30,445 bases of DNA from M0108 sp964523415 (GCA_964523415.1 CAZFZB010000023.1:1-30445); one strand, 5' to 3'; counted from the stretch's first letter, positions 1 through 7,531 are shown. The notes: generated by a model from the sequence alone, not told the origin. Made by a program: numbers and translations.

Positions 1-39
1 GGCGTCTTGTTTGTGTAGTGCGCCGTCCATGGGTAGATA

Positions 40-55
40 GAATATTAGAATATTC
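40..55. repeat. short AT-rich inverted repeat
   Basis: GAATATT and AATATTC form a perfect 7-bp inverted repeat with a 2-base spacer, inside an unusually AT-rich stretch (about 35-80) of an otherwise GC-rich window. It could be a regulator-binding site for a gene to the left of the window, but no gene start is visible next to it. The function is unknown. Confidence 0.35.
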
Positions 56-240
56 CGATATAGTCAAAATATATTTTCGGCACCCGAACTGGGCCCCTGG
101 GGCAGGCTGCGAGCCTTACCCCTGATTGCCTGATCGGAGGGTGAGGTGGCGGGGTTGTCTCAGCGCCTTGGGGGCGCTCAACCTGGCCAGGCCCCAGCCC
201 TCTCGACTGGGTATCCAGGGGTTTTTGGACCATCCCGGGG

Positions 241-532
241 GTCCGAAAAGGGCAAAACTACCAAACGAACCCATTTTGGGGCCCGACCAGGGTTCGCGGG
301 GCTAGACACAGCACCCTGATGGTTCTCATCCGGGGCAGACCCCGCCCTCTTGCCAGGGCTTCCTGGATTTTTGGATCATCCCGGGGGTCCGAAAAGGGCA
401 AAACTACCAAACGAACCCATTTTGGGGCCCGACCAGGGTTCGCGGGGCTAGACACAGCACCCTGATGGTTCTCATCCGGGGCAGACCCCGCCCTCTTGCC
501 AGGGCTTCCTGGATTTTTGGATCATCCCGGGG
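241..532. repeat. 146-bp tandem repeat, two perfect copies
   Basis: Copy 1 (241-386) and copy 2 (387-532) read as identical over 146 bases. A diverged partial third copy continues to about 595: it keeps the GGGCAAAACTACC core but breaks down after about 60 bases. The end of another unit is visible upstream (about 222-240). Each unit contains a short hairpin, CGGGG-CAGA-CCCCG. Reading frames across the repeat have no recognisable protein content, so it is best taken as non-coding. The block lies downstream of the nir operon. The assembly has kept two perfect copies, so the true copy number may be higher. The rest of 1-596 holds nothing else recognisable. Confidence 0.9.
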
Positions 533-596
533 GTTCGAAAAGGGCAAAACTACCAAACGAACCCATTTTTGGACCCGATCAGGGCGCCCGGGGCTT

Positions 597-875
597 TTAA
601 GGCGGGTTCCGGCCCTGGCTGAATCTCAGGTCGGGCAGATTGGCCCGGCCTATGACGTGCAGGACGACCCCGGCCCCAACGAAGAAGACCAGGCTGGCCC
701 CCAAGCTGGCAATCACCGGGTGTTCGCTCCCCAATTCGCCGATCCAGATAAAGAGGGCGGCCAAACAGAGGATTGCGCACAGATAGGACACCAGGGCCAT
801 GCCATAGGCGATGCGCTGGCCTATGCCGCGCCTGGATGCTGAGGGGGAGGTATCGGTCAATAGGAGATTTTTCAT
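597..875 (-). CDS. small two-helix membrane protein downstream of nirJ
   Basis: This is a 92-residue protein of unknown function. Residues about 25-48 and 54-78 are hydrophobic and predict two membrane helices, with a basic N-terminus (SASRRGIGQR). The ATG lies 15 bases after the nirJ stop on the same strand, so it is probably the last gene of the nir operon; no strong ribosome site is visible and it may depend on translation coming through nirJ. The C-terminal end of the frame runs into the diverged third unit of the tandem repeat, so the last residues may not be original. I do not recognise a named family. The operon position suggests a membrane role linked to nitrite reductase or heme d1 maturation, which is inference only. 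Confidence 0.65.
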   Translation of the reverse strand: MKNLLLTDTSPSASRRGIGQRIAYGMALVSYLCAILCLAALFIWIGELGSEHPVIASLGASLVFFVGAGVVLHVIGRANLPDLRFSQGRNPP

Positions 876-890
876 GAAACAGGAAGCAGG

Positions 891-2081
891 CTAGGACAGG
901 GGAAGGGATCCGGGGTAGCGGCGACTCTCGGGAGCAATCTCCTCATCCGTGAGATAGCAGCCGGGGTCCTCCGCCCAGGGATCCCCGCTCATCTGGAAGG
1001 CGCGGGTGCGGGTGTTGCCGTCGCAGATGGCCAGATGGGCGCAGGTACCGCAGCGTCCTTTGACGGGCCTGGGCTTTTGTTTGAGACCAGCCATCAGAGG
1101 GTCGGAGCGGTCCTCCCAGATTGCGGAGAAGGGCCGGTCACGGACATTGCCCAGGGGATAGTTCCACCAAAAGCTGTCGGGGTGAACCTGACCCAGGTTA
1201 TCGATATTGGCGATATGGAGCCCCGAGGCATTGCCACCCCACTTGACCAGAACCTGGCGCAGGTCCTCTGACCGTTCCGGAAGGTGCCGCCGTGCCCAAT
1301 GGAGCAGATAGACGCCGTCCCCATCATTATTGCCCGTTACCAATTCGACGGCCTGGCCTTGCTGGATTCGCGACCAACCGGTCTCGATGAGGAGATCCAT
1401 GGCCTCCCGGGTCATGCTGGCATAGGCATCCCGTGCCCGGTGCTTGTTACCGCGCCCCGCATAGTTCAGGTGGGACAAATAAAACTTATCGATCCCCTCC
1501 TCCGCCATGAGGTTCAGCAGTGCTGGCAGGTCCTGGGCATTGTCCTGACAAAGGGTGAAGCGCATGCCGACCTTGATACCGGCCTCGTGGCAGAGACGCA
1601 ACCCCTGAAGGGAGGCCTGAAAGGCGCCCTGACGACGGCGGAAACGATCATGGGTCTCGGCCAATCCATCCAGACTGATGCCCAGGTAGTCAAAGCCAAC
1701 GGCAGCGATGGGCCCCACCAGGTCCCGGTCTATGAGGGTGCCGTTGGTGGACAGGGCCAGATAAAAGCCCATGGCCTTGGCGTGATGAGCCAACTCGAAG
1801 ATATCCGGACGCATCAGGGGCTCGCCACCGGAGAGGATAAGCACGGGCACCCCGTAGGCGCGCAGGTCGGCCATCACGGCCATGACCTCCGCGGTGGTCA
1901 ATTCACCGGCAAAGTCCTTGTCCGCCGAGGTGGAATAGCAGTGCGCGCAGGTGAGGTTGCAGCGCCGGATCAGATTCCAGATGACCACGGGTCCGCCGGG
2001 GACGAGCGGGGATGCGGCCGCGGCCTTGGCCAAACGCTCGGGGTTGGCAAGGAGGTGGAGATAGCGGCTCAGTCGAAACAT
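891..2081 (-). CDS. nirJ: heme d1 biosynthesis radical SAM protein NirJ
   Basis: NirJ is the radical SAM enzyme that acts on the propionate side chains of the didecarboxysiroheme intermediate in heme d1 synthesis. The cluster-binding motif CNLTCAHC (C41, C45, C48) and the SAM-binding GGEP motif are present. A C-terminal SPASM-like cysteine region follows (CGTCAHLAICDG, then a later Cys), for an additional Fe-S cluster. At 396 residues it matches the family length. The ATG at 2081 overlaps the nirGH stop as TGATG and is preceded by an AGGGAA ribosome site, so this start is preferred over the TTG one codon upstream. It is the sixth gene in the order nirC-F-D-L-GH-J, which matches the Pseudomonas nir gene order. 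Confidence 0.95.
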   Translation of the reverse strand: MFRLSRYLHLLANPERLAKAAAASPLVPGGPVVIWNLIRRCNLTCAHCYSTSADKDFAGELTTAEVMAVMADLRAYGVPVLILSGGEPLMRPDIFELAHHAKAMGFYLALSTNGTLIDRDLVGPIAAVGFDYLGISLDGLAETHDRFRRRQGAFQASLQGLRLCHEAGIKVGMRFTLCQDNAQDLPALLNLMAEEGIDKFYLSHLNYAGRGNKHRARDAYASMTREAMDLLIETGWSRIQQGQAVELVTGNNDGDGVYLLHWARRHLPERSEDLRQVLVKWGGNASGLHIANIDNLGQVHPDSFWWNYPLGNVRDRPFSAIWEDRSDPLMAGLKQKPRPVKGRCGTCAHLAICDGNTRTRAFQMSGDPWAEDPGCYLTDEEIAPESRRYPGSLPLS

Positions 2082-3103
2082 CAAAGAATTCCCTGGGGTT
2101 TGAAGCGTAACCCGGTCTTTTTCAGCACGGCGGAGCTGAATAGAACCTCATGGCCGCGACAGGCGCCGGCGAGGAGGGTCCGGACGCGTTCGGCGGCCGC
2201 GAGTACCTGGGCGCGATCCCGCCCATGCAGCATGGCGAAGAGGTTATAAGGCCAGAGGGGTAGCCGGCGGGGGCGCCGATAACAGTGACTCACGCCCTCC
2301 AGAGCGCCGACCTCGCTTCCCAGGCGGTCCAGGGCCTCGTCATCGATATCCCATACCGTCATGCCGTTGCCTCGCAGCCCCAACCGATAATGATGGGGGA
2401 CGGCCCCGATGCGGCGTATGGCACCTTGTGCCAACAGCCCCTTGAGACGGTTCAGGACGGTCAGGGGAGATTGGTCAAGGCGTTCAGCGATCTCGGCATA
2501 GGGCCTGGCTACCAGGGGCAACCCCTCCTGGGTGGCCGTCACCAGGGCCTGATCCAGCGTGTCCAGGGGGGTGGGAATGGCGGTTGGAACCCGCGTCCAG
2601 CGGCGCATGGCGAGGCTGCCATCCTCCCCCAGCCAAAGCCAGAAGCCTAGGTGATACTCGGCCAGCTTGGGGAAGTCCAGCACCTCCAGTCCCGTCAGCC
2701 TCTGGAGATGGTCCAGGGTTCGCTGGAGGGATGCCTCGCTGGGGGTGGCGAGTACGAACCACATGTTGAGGGCGTGATCGCGGCGGTAGTTGTGGGCGAC
2801 CTCGGGCAGGGCCGCAACTTGTGCTGCAATCCGCTCGAAATCCGCCTCGGGCACCTGCATGGCGGCCAGGGTGAAGCACCCGCCCAGGCGCTCCGCGTCG
2901 AACAGAGGGCCCAGTCGGGTGAGCAGGCCCCTTGCCAGCAGACCCTGGATCAGGGAAATCAGGTGCGCCTCCTGGGTCCCCAGGTCCTGGGCGACGGCCG
3001 CGAAAGGGCGATCGATGAGGGGAAAGCCCCCCTGATAGCGATTGATAAAGTTCCTTTCCAGTTCTCCCAAGCCCAGGGGCGCGGAGTCACCCCGCCCGGA
3101 GCC
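2081..3103 (-). CDS. nirGH: fused NirG-NirH siroheme decarboxylase subunits, 5' end in gap
   Basis: Two Lrp/AsnC-like siroheme decarboxylase domains are joined in one open frame. The first (to about 2600) has the NirD/G-type signature HNYRRDHALNMWFVL and ends with AEYHLGFWLWLG. The second (about 2560 to 2084) has the NirL/H-type signature CYRRPRRLPLWPYNLF and ends with VLFSSAVLKKTG. No stop separates them, and the only Met in the linker is in LAMRRW. Such proteins decarboxylate siroheme to 12,18-didecarboxysiroheme in the cytoplasm on the route to heme d1. In Pseudomonas aeruginosa nirG and nirH are separate genes. The true start is hidden in the N gap that begins at 3104, so I cannot tell whether nirL is fused as well. 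The stop overlaps the nirJ start. Confidence 0.88.
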   Translation of the reverse strand, partial: GSGRGDSAPLGLGELERNFINRYQGGFPLIDRPFAAVAQDLGTQEAHLISLIQGLLARGLLTRLGPLFDAERLGGCFTLAAMQVPEADFERIAAQVAALPEVAHNYRRDHALNMWFVLATPSEASLQRTLDHLQRLTGLEVLDFPKLAEYHLGFWLWLGEDGSLAMRRWTRVPTAIPTPLDTLDQALVTATQEGLPLVARPYAEIAERLDQSPLTVLNRLKGLLAQGAIRRIGAVPHHYRLGLRGNGMTVWDIDDEALDRLGSEVGALEGVSHCYRRPRRLPLWPYNLFAMLHGRDRAQVLAAAERVRTLLAGACRGHEVLFSSAVLKKTGLRFKPQGIL

Positions 3104-3203
3104 NNNNNNNNNNNNNNNNNNNNNNNNNNNNNNNNNNNNNNNNNNNNNNNNNNNNNNNNNNNNNNNNNNNNNNNNNNNNNNNNNNNNNNNNNNNNNNNNN
3201 NNN
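3104..3203. other. assembly gap (100 N) at nirL/nirG junction
   Basis: Exactly 100 Ns, which looks like a placeholder of unknown true length. It removes the 3' end of nirL and the 5' end of nirG. The flanks show no shared sequence that would indicate an unmerged overlap. Reading frame across the gap carries no information. Confidence 0.98.
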
Positions 3204-3703
3204 TGATAAAAGGCACCCCGCTGCTTGAAGCGCCGACCGCTGAACAAGACCTCGCAGGGGCTGGCCCCGAGGTCGAGGTCTCGTTTCAAGGCCGCGATTA
3301 GGGCAAGCACCGCCGTACGGTCACGGCCATGGATCATGGTGAAGAGGTTGAAGGGCCAGACCGGGAGGCAGCGCGGCCGGCGGTAGCAGAGGGTGACATA
3401 AGGCAGTTGCCCGATGCGCCGACCCAGGGCATCGATCTCCGCGTCGGGCAGGTCCCACACCACCATGGCATTGGCTCCATAACCCAGTTCCTTATGACGG
3501 ACCACCACCCCCAGGCGCTTGATGGCGCCCGTGGCCATCAAGGTCTGGATACGGGCGATCACGGCCCCCTCTTCCAGCCCCAGATCGGCGGCGATGGCAG
3601 CAAAAGGCCGCTCCACCAGGGGCAGGCCCCCTTGGATGGCACGTATCAGGGCCGCATCCCCGGGATGGTCAGGGCTGTACCCGGCTGACTCATTCATGTC
3701 CAT
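3204..3703 (-). CDS. nirL: siroheme decarboxylase subunit NirL, 3' end in gap
   Basis: This is an Lrp/AsnC-like domain with the NirL/H-type signature CYRRPRCLPVWPFNLFTM and the C-terminal FSGRRFKQRGAFY. It is the partner subunit of NirD in decarboxylating siroheme for heme d1. The frame is cut by the N gap, but nearly the whole expected protein of about 165-175 residues is visible. Two starts are possible: ATG at 3703, or ATG at 3697, which overlaps the nirD stop as ATGA and so follows the coupling pattern of the operon. It is transcribed after nirD and before nirGH. Confidence 0.9.
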
Positions 3704-4170
3704 TGCAGTGGGAACCCCAGATCGATGTGATATTCGGCCAACATGGGCAAATCCAGCACCGGCAGGCCGGCGCGGCGCCCAATCTCGGCAAGGACCCGCT
3801 CCAGGCCACTCTGATCCGGTGCGGTGAGCACGAACCAGAGATTGAATGCGTGTTCCCGTTCGTAGTTGTGATTGACCTCGGCAAAGCTGTTGACCAGGGT
3901 CGCCACCTCGGCGAGGCGCTCCGGAGGTACTGCCATGGCCGCCAGGGTGCTGGCCCCCAGTTGCCGTGGCCGAAAGACGGGGCCTACCCGGCTAACGGCC
4001 CCGCTCTCGGTCAGGAGTCGCAGGCGGGCTATGACCTCGCCCTCCGCCAGTCCCAGTTGCTCCGCCATCTGGGCGAAGGGCCGGGGCACCAGGGGAATAC
4101 CGGCCTGGAATTCATCCAGCAGGCGACGGTCGAGGGCATCGAGCCGGTTCAGCAGTGGGGAGGCGTTCAT
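3694..4170 (-). CDS. nirD: siroheme decarboxylase subunit NirD
   Basis: This 158-residue Lrp/AsnC-like protein has an N-terminal winged-helix part (LLDEFQAGIPLVPRPFAQMA) and the NirD/G-type signature HNYEREHAFNLWFVLTAP, ending with AEYHIDLGF. It pairs with NirL to decarboxylate siroheme in heme d1 synthesis. The ATG overlaps the nirF stop as ATGA, and its own stop overlaps the likely nirL start. Length and position between nirF and nirL match Pseudomonas NirD. Despite the Lrp-like fold it is not expected to be a transcription regulator. Confidence 0.93.
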   Translation of the reverse strand: MNASPLLNRLDALDRRLLDEFQAGIPLVPRPFAQMAEQLGLAEGEVIARLRLLTESGAVSRVGPVFRPRQLGASTLAAMAVPPERLAEVATLVNSFAEVNHNYEREHAFNLWFVLTAPDQSGLERVLAEIGRRAGLPVLDLPMLAEYHIDLGFPLQWT

Positions 4171-5381
4171 AGCCCGATACGGAAGGCGCGGTCGGTGAGA
4201 AAGATGCCGCTCGGTTTGGTGGCGGGGATGCTGGTCAGGCGCTCGAAGGTCCGGGTGTCATAGACATCCACCCGATCCTCGTCCCGCACCGAGATCCAGA
4301 CCTCCTCGCCCCGGGGCTCGAACTCCATATGCAGGACCGCCTTGCCGGGGGTGAGTTCCTGTATCACCGCCAGGCTCTCGGCATCGATCACCTGGATGCG
4401 CTCATTATCCGGCAGGGCAAAGTTCACCCAGATCTGGCGCCCGTCCGGCCTGGCCATGACGAACACGGGCTGGCCTGCCACCGGGATACGGCCCACCTCC
4501 GTCCAGGAATCCATGTCGATGACCAGCACCTCGTGGCGACCAACGGCCGGGACGAAGACCCGCCGACCTGCCACCGCCCAACCCTCCAGGTGGGGCATCT
4601 TGAAGACTGGCAGGGGTTCCTCGCCCCGCCCGTAACCCGGCAGGACCCGCCGCACCCCCTGCTCCGGGTGCCAGAGGTCCAGCAGCGCCAGGCCATCCTC
4701 ACCAAAGAGTCCGGCCAGATAATAACGGCCATCAGGGGTGATGAGGGCGTCATAGGGCTGGCGACCGATACCGCGATGGCGGGTCACGGCGGGCTTGGCC
4801 GGGTTTGACAGATCGGCGACCCAGATCTCCCCGCCATCCCAGAGACTGAAGACGAAACGGTTGCCGGGGGCATCCACCAGTCCAATCACCTTGGAGGCCG
4901 GTTTGCCCTCTTCGTACAGGGCCGGGATGTCCGCCACCTGGTCGAGGGTCTCTGCATCGAAGACGCGCACCCCGCCGGGCTCGTAATTGGCTACCGCCAC
5001 CAGCCTTCCGTTCTGGGAGATGGCGCCACCAATGGAATTGCCCGCCTGGGTCACCCTCCGGTCCAGTTTGCCCGTCAGCAGATCCACCTTGGAAAGGCCG
5101 CCATCGCGGCCGAAGACATAGGCATAACGCCCATCCCGTGAAAAGACCGCCGAGGCATGGGAGAGGTCCCCCAGGCCCTCGATCCGGCCCAGGGCCTGGT
5201 TGCCGCTGGTCTCGATCAGGACCAGGGAGCCCGAGCCCCGCTCCACGACGATACCCAGATCACCGGTGCCACGGAGGCGGGGTTCGGCGGCGGCGAGGCC
5301 GGCTGCCAGCATCAGGGCCGTGATTAGGAGGCCCCCCCTCTGGTTGCGATTCCGGGCCGGAACCCATCTATCCGGGGTCAT
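4167..5381 (-). CDS. nirF: heme d1 biosynthesis protein NirF
   Basis: NirF is the eight-bladed propeller protein related to the d1 domain of NirS; it acts in the periplasm in a late step of heme d1 formation. The 404-residue product starts with a basic stretch and a hydrophobic segment (LLITALMLAAGLAAAEP) that fits a signal peptide or membrane anchor. It then has propeller-type repeats such as FSRDGRYAYVFGRDG, LITPDGRYYLAGLF and MARPDGRQIWVNFA. The ATG at 5381 overlaps the nirC stop as ATGA and has an AGAGGAG ribosome site 7-8 bases upstream. A longer frame exists, but it overlaps nirC extensively and its extra N-terminus is nirC read in another frame. No CxxCH is present, as expected for NirF rather than NirS or NirN. 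Confidence 0.94.
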   Translation of the reverse strand: MTPDRWVPARNRNQRGGLLITALMLAAGLAAAEPRLRGTGDLGIVVERGSGSLVLIETSGNQALGRIEGLGDLSHASAVFSRDGRYAYVFGRDGGLSKVDLLTGKLDRRVTQAGNSIGGAISQNGRLVAVANYEPGGVRVFDAETLDQVADIPALYEEGKPASKVIGLVDAPGNRFVFSLWDGGEIWVADLSNPAKPAVTRHRGIGRQPYDALITPDGRYYLAGLFGEDGLALLDLWHPEQGVRRVLPGYGRGEEPLPVFKMPHLEGWAVAGRRVFVPAVGRHEVLVIDMDSWTEVGRIPVAGQPVFVMARPDGRQIWVNFALPDNERIQVIDAESLAVIQELTPGKAVLHMEFEPRGEEVWISVRDEDRVDVYDTRTFERLTSIPATKPSGIFLTDRAFRIGL

Positions 5382-5788
5382 GGGTTCTCTCCTCTGAGTT
5401 CGCGGGCGAGCCATTCGCCCTCCGCCTCGGTAAGGAATCGGGACCAGGGGGGCATGGCGGTTCCCGGCCGGCCCTGTAGGATGGTATAGGCCAGGTAGGG
5501 CACTGGCTTGTTGGCGATCTGCTCGGGCCGCAAGGGAGGCCCCAGGCCTCCACCCAGGGTAAGGCCATGACAGGAACCACAATCCTGGGTCAGGAATTGG
5601 CGAAGGGCGGCAGCCCTGGCCGGGGAGATCGGGACCTGGGTCTCCGCGGGAGTTCGCGCCGGAGGTGGGGCAGGGTCAAGGGCGGGTGGGACCGCCGCCA
5701 AGGCCGCCAGGCTGACCCCGGACAGGATGGTCAGAAGGCCGGCCATGCCGGCCATCCAGCTAAGGAAGATCTTCAAGCCTGTCGGCAT
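5378..5788 (-). CDS. nirC: c-type cytochrome NirC
   Basis: NirC is a small periplasmic monoheme cytochrome c of the nir operon, implicated in electron transfer to cytochrome cd1 and in NirS maturation. The product has 136 residues: an N-terminal hydrophobic segment (about 5-32), a proline-rich linker, the heme site CGSCH (70-74) and a distal Met in GTAMPPW (M112). The ATG at 5788 is chosen because a GAGGAG ribosome site precedes it. The open frame extends further upstream to 5833 without a better site. It is the first gene of the operon visible here, with an FNR/Dnr-type box 111 bases upstream. In Pseudomonas nirS and nirM precede nirC; here they do not. Confidence 0.9.
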   Translation of the reverse strand: MPTGLKIFLSWMAGMAGLLTILSGVSLAALAAVPPALDPAPPPARTPAETQVPISPARAAALRQFLTQDCGSCHGLTLGGGLGPPLRPEQIANKPVPYLAYTILQGRPGTAMPPWSRFLTEAEGEWLARELRGENP

Positions 5789-5898
5789 AACCCTGACTCC
5801 TCGCTTTGCAGCTTCTACCCCAGCCAGTGCCAACCCATGCAGGCCCTGGACCCTCGTGGCATGAGGGCTAAGCTAATGACTATAGGCCCCCTCGGCCC

Positions 5899-5912
5899 TT
5901 GACTCAGGTCAA
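5899..5912. promoter_or_regulatory. FNR/Anr/Dnr-type box upstream of nirC
   Basis: TTGACTCAGGTCAA matches the dyad TTGAY-N4-RTCAA used by FNR/CRP-family oxygen and NO regulators. It lies 111 bases upstream of the nirC ATG on the nirC side of the divergent nirC-norE region. It is the natural operator for the nir operon, although the dyad itself has no direction. Confidence 0.8.
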
Positions 5913-6050
5913 ACCGGGACGGTTCTTCAGTGAAAACCCCGTCGGTGAGGGCGAGGCCTGGATGCCCGGCAAGGAGGGCCGGGCGTCCTGCCGAGCAACC
6001 TATTGGATTGGCGTTTCCCCGGATCCTGCGCCTTCCCAGCCAAAACCCAC
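5913..6050. other. divergent nirC-norE control region
   Basis: The 336-base space between nirC (5788) and norE (6125) contains no gene. Between the two FNR-type boxes is a small hairpin, CCCGGC and GCCGGG around a 7-base loop at 5965-5983, which may keep the two promoters apart. The stretch 6084-6115 next to norE is AT-rich (TTGTTTTAGATTTTAT) and could hold the -10 region of norE, about 30 bases after the second box. Confidence 0.5.
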
Positions 6051-6064
6051 TTGACCTCCATCAA
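6051..6064. promoter_or_regulatory. FNR/Anr/Dnr-type box upstream of norE
   Basis: TTGACCTCCATCAA is a full match to the FNR/Dnr dyad. It ends 60 bases before the norE ATG, with an AT-rich stretch between. The spacing is compatible with a class II site near -41.5. Confidence 0.82.
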
Positions 6065-6124
6065 GGCCAGCGAGGTAAGGCTATCATAAGCTGTTGTTTT
6101 AGATTTTATCTCCGGCAATAACGG

Positions 6125-6709
6125 ATGAGAACGGCAGTCGGCGCCATGGTGGAACAGCGATATCCCCCCGGAGACCTGGCCATCTGGATCTTCATTCTGG
6201 CCGAGTTGACGGTCTTCGCCATCTTCTTCTCTGCCTATGCCTTTGCGCGCATGAACAACCCCGAGTTGTTTAACAGTTATCAGGCCACCCTGGATCGGGG
6301 GGCCGCCCTGGTCAATACCCTGGCCCTGATCACCAGCAGTTACTTCGTGGTACGGGCAGTGGCCGCCATTCGCGTCGGCGCGGGCAGGCACTGCGCACTT
6401 TGGCTTGGGATGGCCATTCTTATGGGCCTGGTGTTCCTGGGGGTGAAGGGGTTCGAATATGCTCATCATTTTGGCCTGGGCATCACCCTGTCCACCAATC
6501 GCTTTTACATGTTTTACCTATCTCTGACCTTTTTCCACTTCATGCACGTCATCCTGGGCCTGGTGATCCTGCTGGCGGTCGCCCACAAGGCCTTCAAGGG
6601 CGGCTATGACGTCCGGGACCACACCGGCGTTGAGACGGGGGCCTCCTATTGGCACATGGTGGATCTGGTCTGGCTGATCCTCTTTCCCCTGGTTTACGTG
6701 ATGCGCTGA
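6125..6709 (+). CDS. norE: NorE, cytochrome c oxidase subunit III-like protein
   Basis: NorE is an inner-membrane protein of the heme-copper oxidase subunit III family, needed for full nitric oxide reductase activity in denitrifiers. The 194-residue product has about five predicted membrane helices: LAIWIFILAELTVFAIFFSA, a segment around LALITSSYFVV, LGMAILMGLVFLGV, YLSLTFFHFMHVILGLVILL and VDLVWLILFPLVYV. The subunit III features (TFFHFMHVILG and the WHMVDLVW end) are clear. A second ATG at 6149 (MVEQRYPPGDLAIW) is an equally plausible start, and neither has a strong ribosome site. norF follows after 11 bases. Confidence 0.9.
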   Translation: MRTAVGAMVEQRYPPGDLAIWIFILAELTVFAIFFSAYAFARMNNPELFNSYQATLDRGAALVNTLALITSSYFVVRAVAAIRVGAGRHCALWLGMAILMGLVFLGVKGFEYAHHFGLGITLSTNRFYMFYLSLTFFHFMHVILGLVILLAVAHKAFKGGYDVRDHTGVETGASYWHMVDLVWLILFPLVYVMR

Positions 6710-6720
6710 GGCAGGAGAAC

Positions 6721-6993
6721 ATGATCGTCAATCCCCCCTTGCTAAGGCCCTGCACCTGGGTCTACCTGGTCCTCATCGCCTTCACACTCACCACCTTCGC
6801 GGTGGGCGTTTTGGGACTGAGTGGTCTCTCCTTTAGCCTGCTGGTGCTCGGTATCGCCCTCGTTAAGGGTCAGTTAGTGGCCGATTTCTTCATGGGGCTG
6901 GGGGGACTGCGGGGCCCCTGGCGCTGGGTCATCCTCATCTGGTTAACCTTGATTGGCGTCATCATCACCCTGGCATTCACCCTCAGTTCCTGA
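6721..6993 (+). CDS. norF: NorF, small membrane protein of NO reductase cluster
   Basis: This 90-residue, strongly hydrophobic protein has about three predicted helices (residues 11-32, 36-52, 66-87). It sits directly after norE, as NorF or cytochrome oxidase subunit IV-like proteins do. NorF supports NO reductase activity together with NorE, by an unclear mechanism. The ATG is chosen for its AGGAG ribosome site five bases upstream; a longer frame from 6649 overlaps the end of norE and is unlikely. NorF proteins are poorly conserved, so the name rests on size, topology and position. Confidence 0.78.
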   Translation: MIVNPPLLRPCTWVYLVLIAFTLTTFAVGVLGLSGLSFSLLVLGIALVKGQLVADFFMGLGGLRGPWRWVILIWLTLIGVIITLAFTLSS

Positions 6994-7009
6994 TCGAAAG
7001 GCATGCGAC

Positions 7010-7023
7010 TTGACCCAGATTAA
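7010..7023. promoter_or_regulatory. degenerate FNR/Dnr-type box
   Basis: TTGACCCAGATTAA differs from the FNR/Dnr dyad by one base (ATTAA instead of ATCAA). It lies 110 bases before the small exported protein gene and 17 bases after norF ends. It could give that gene, and perhaps norQD, a separate anaerobic promoter. Confidence 0.45.
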
Positions 7024-7132
7024 GGAGTTCACGCCAGGCGCATTGGATGATGGATCGACCCGCGGTCCGGAATGACCCTGAGGACTGTGGCCAAACTCCC
7101 TTCCCCCAAGACACTGTCCCTAGGAGACGCTC

Positions 7133-7531
7133 ATGATGCGCTACCTTCCCATCCTGGCCGGAGCCCTGACCCTGGTCAACGGTCTTGCCCAGGCAGCCAC
7201 GCCTGCGGACGTCTGCAGCAACCTGGGGGCCGCCCGCACGGCCCTGGTCAGCATGCTCGATGAGTCCGATGCCGCCAAGCAGACCGGCTATGTGGAACAG
7301 ATCAAGACCGCAAGTGCCGCCCTGGATTCGAATCTCGCCGCCATGGCCGGGGGACCCGATGCCGCCAAGGCCGCTACCTTCAAGCCGATCTGGGATGCCT
7401 TCAAGGGAACCCGCGAAGGGGAGATAATCCCCGCCATCAAGGCTGGCGACATCGCCAAGGCCAAAGGTCTTGCCACCGGGATCCAGGCCGGGCGGATGAA
7501 GGAGATGAAGGCGACCATGGGCTGCAACTGA
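7133..7531 (+). CDS. small exported helical protein in nor cluster
   Basis: This 132-residue protein carries a signal peptide (MMRYLPILAGALTLVNGLAQA, cleavage near AQA-AT), so it is probably periplasmic. The mature part is rich in Ala, Lys and Glu and looks helical. Two cysteines, one near the mature N-terminus (ADVCSNLG) and one next to the C-terminus (MGCN), could form a disulfide. There is no CxxCH, so it is not a cytochrome c or c'. The pattern W-x2-F-x4-E followed by AGDIAKAKGLA recalls four-helix-bundle sensor domains of chemoreceptors, but no transmembrane or signalling part follows. The start ATGATG has a TAGGAG ribosome site. I do not recognise a named family; the setting suggests a periplasmic role in NO metabolism. 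Confidence 0.8.
   Translation: MMRYLPILAGALTLVNGLAQAATPADVCSNLGAARTALVSMLDESDAAKQTGYVEQIKTASAALDSNLAAMAGGPDAAKAATFKPIWDAFKGTREGEIIPAIKAGDIAKAKGLATGIQAGRMKEMKATMGCN

Noticed and set aside
241..595. CRISPR array
   Set aside because: Units are 146 bp and directly abutting, with no unique spacers and no cas genes.
258..842. Open frames across the tandem repeat on both strands
   Set aside because: They arise from the repeat itself, have repeated peptide content and match no family; the plus-strand frame at 465-842 also overlaps the small membrane protein gene.
7133..7531. Cytochrome c' between norF and norQ
   Set aside because: Size and helical content fit, but there is no CxxCH heme site.
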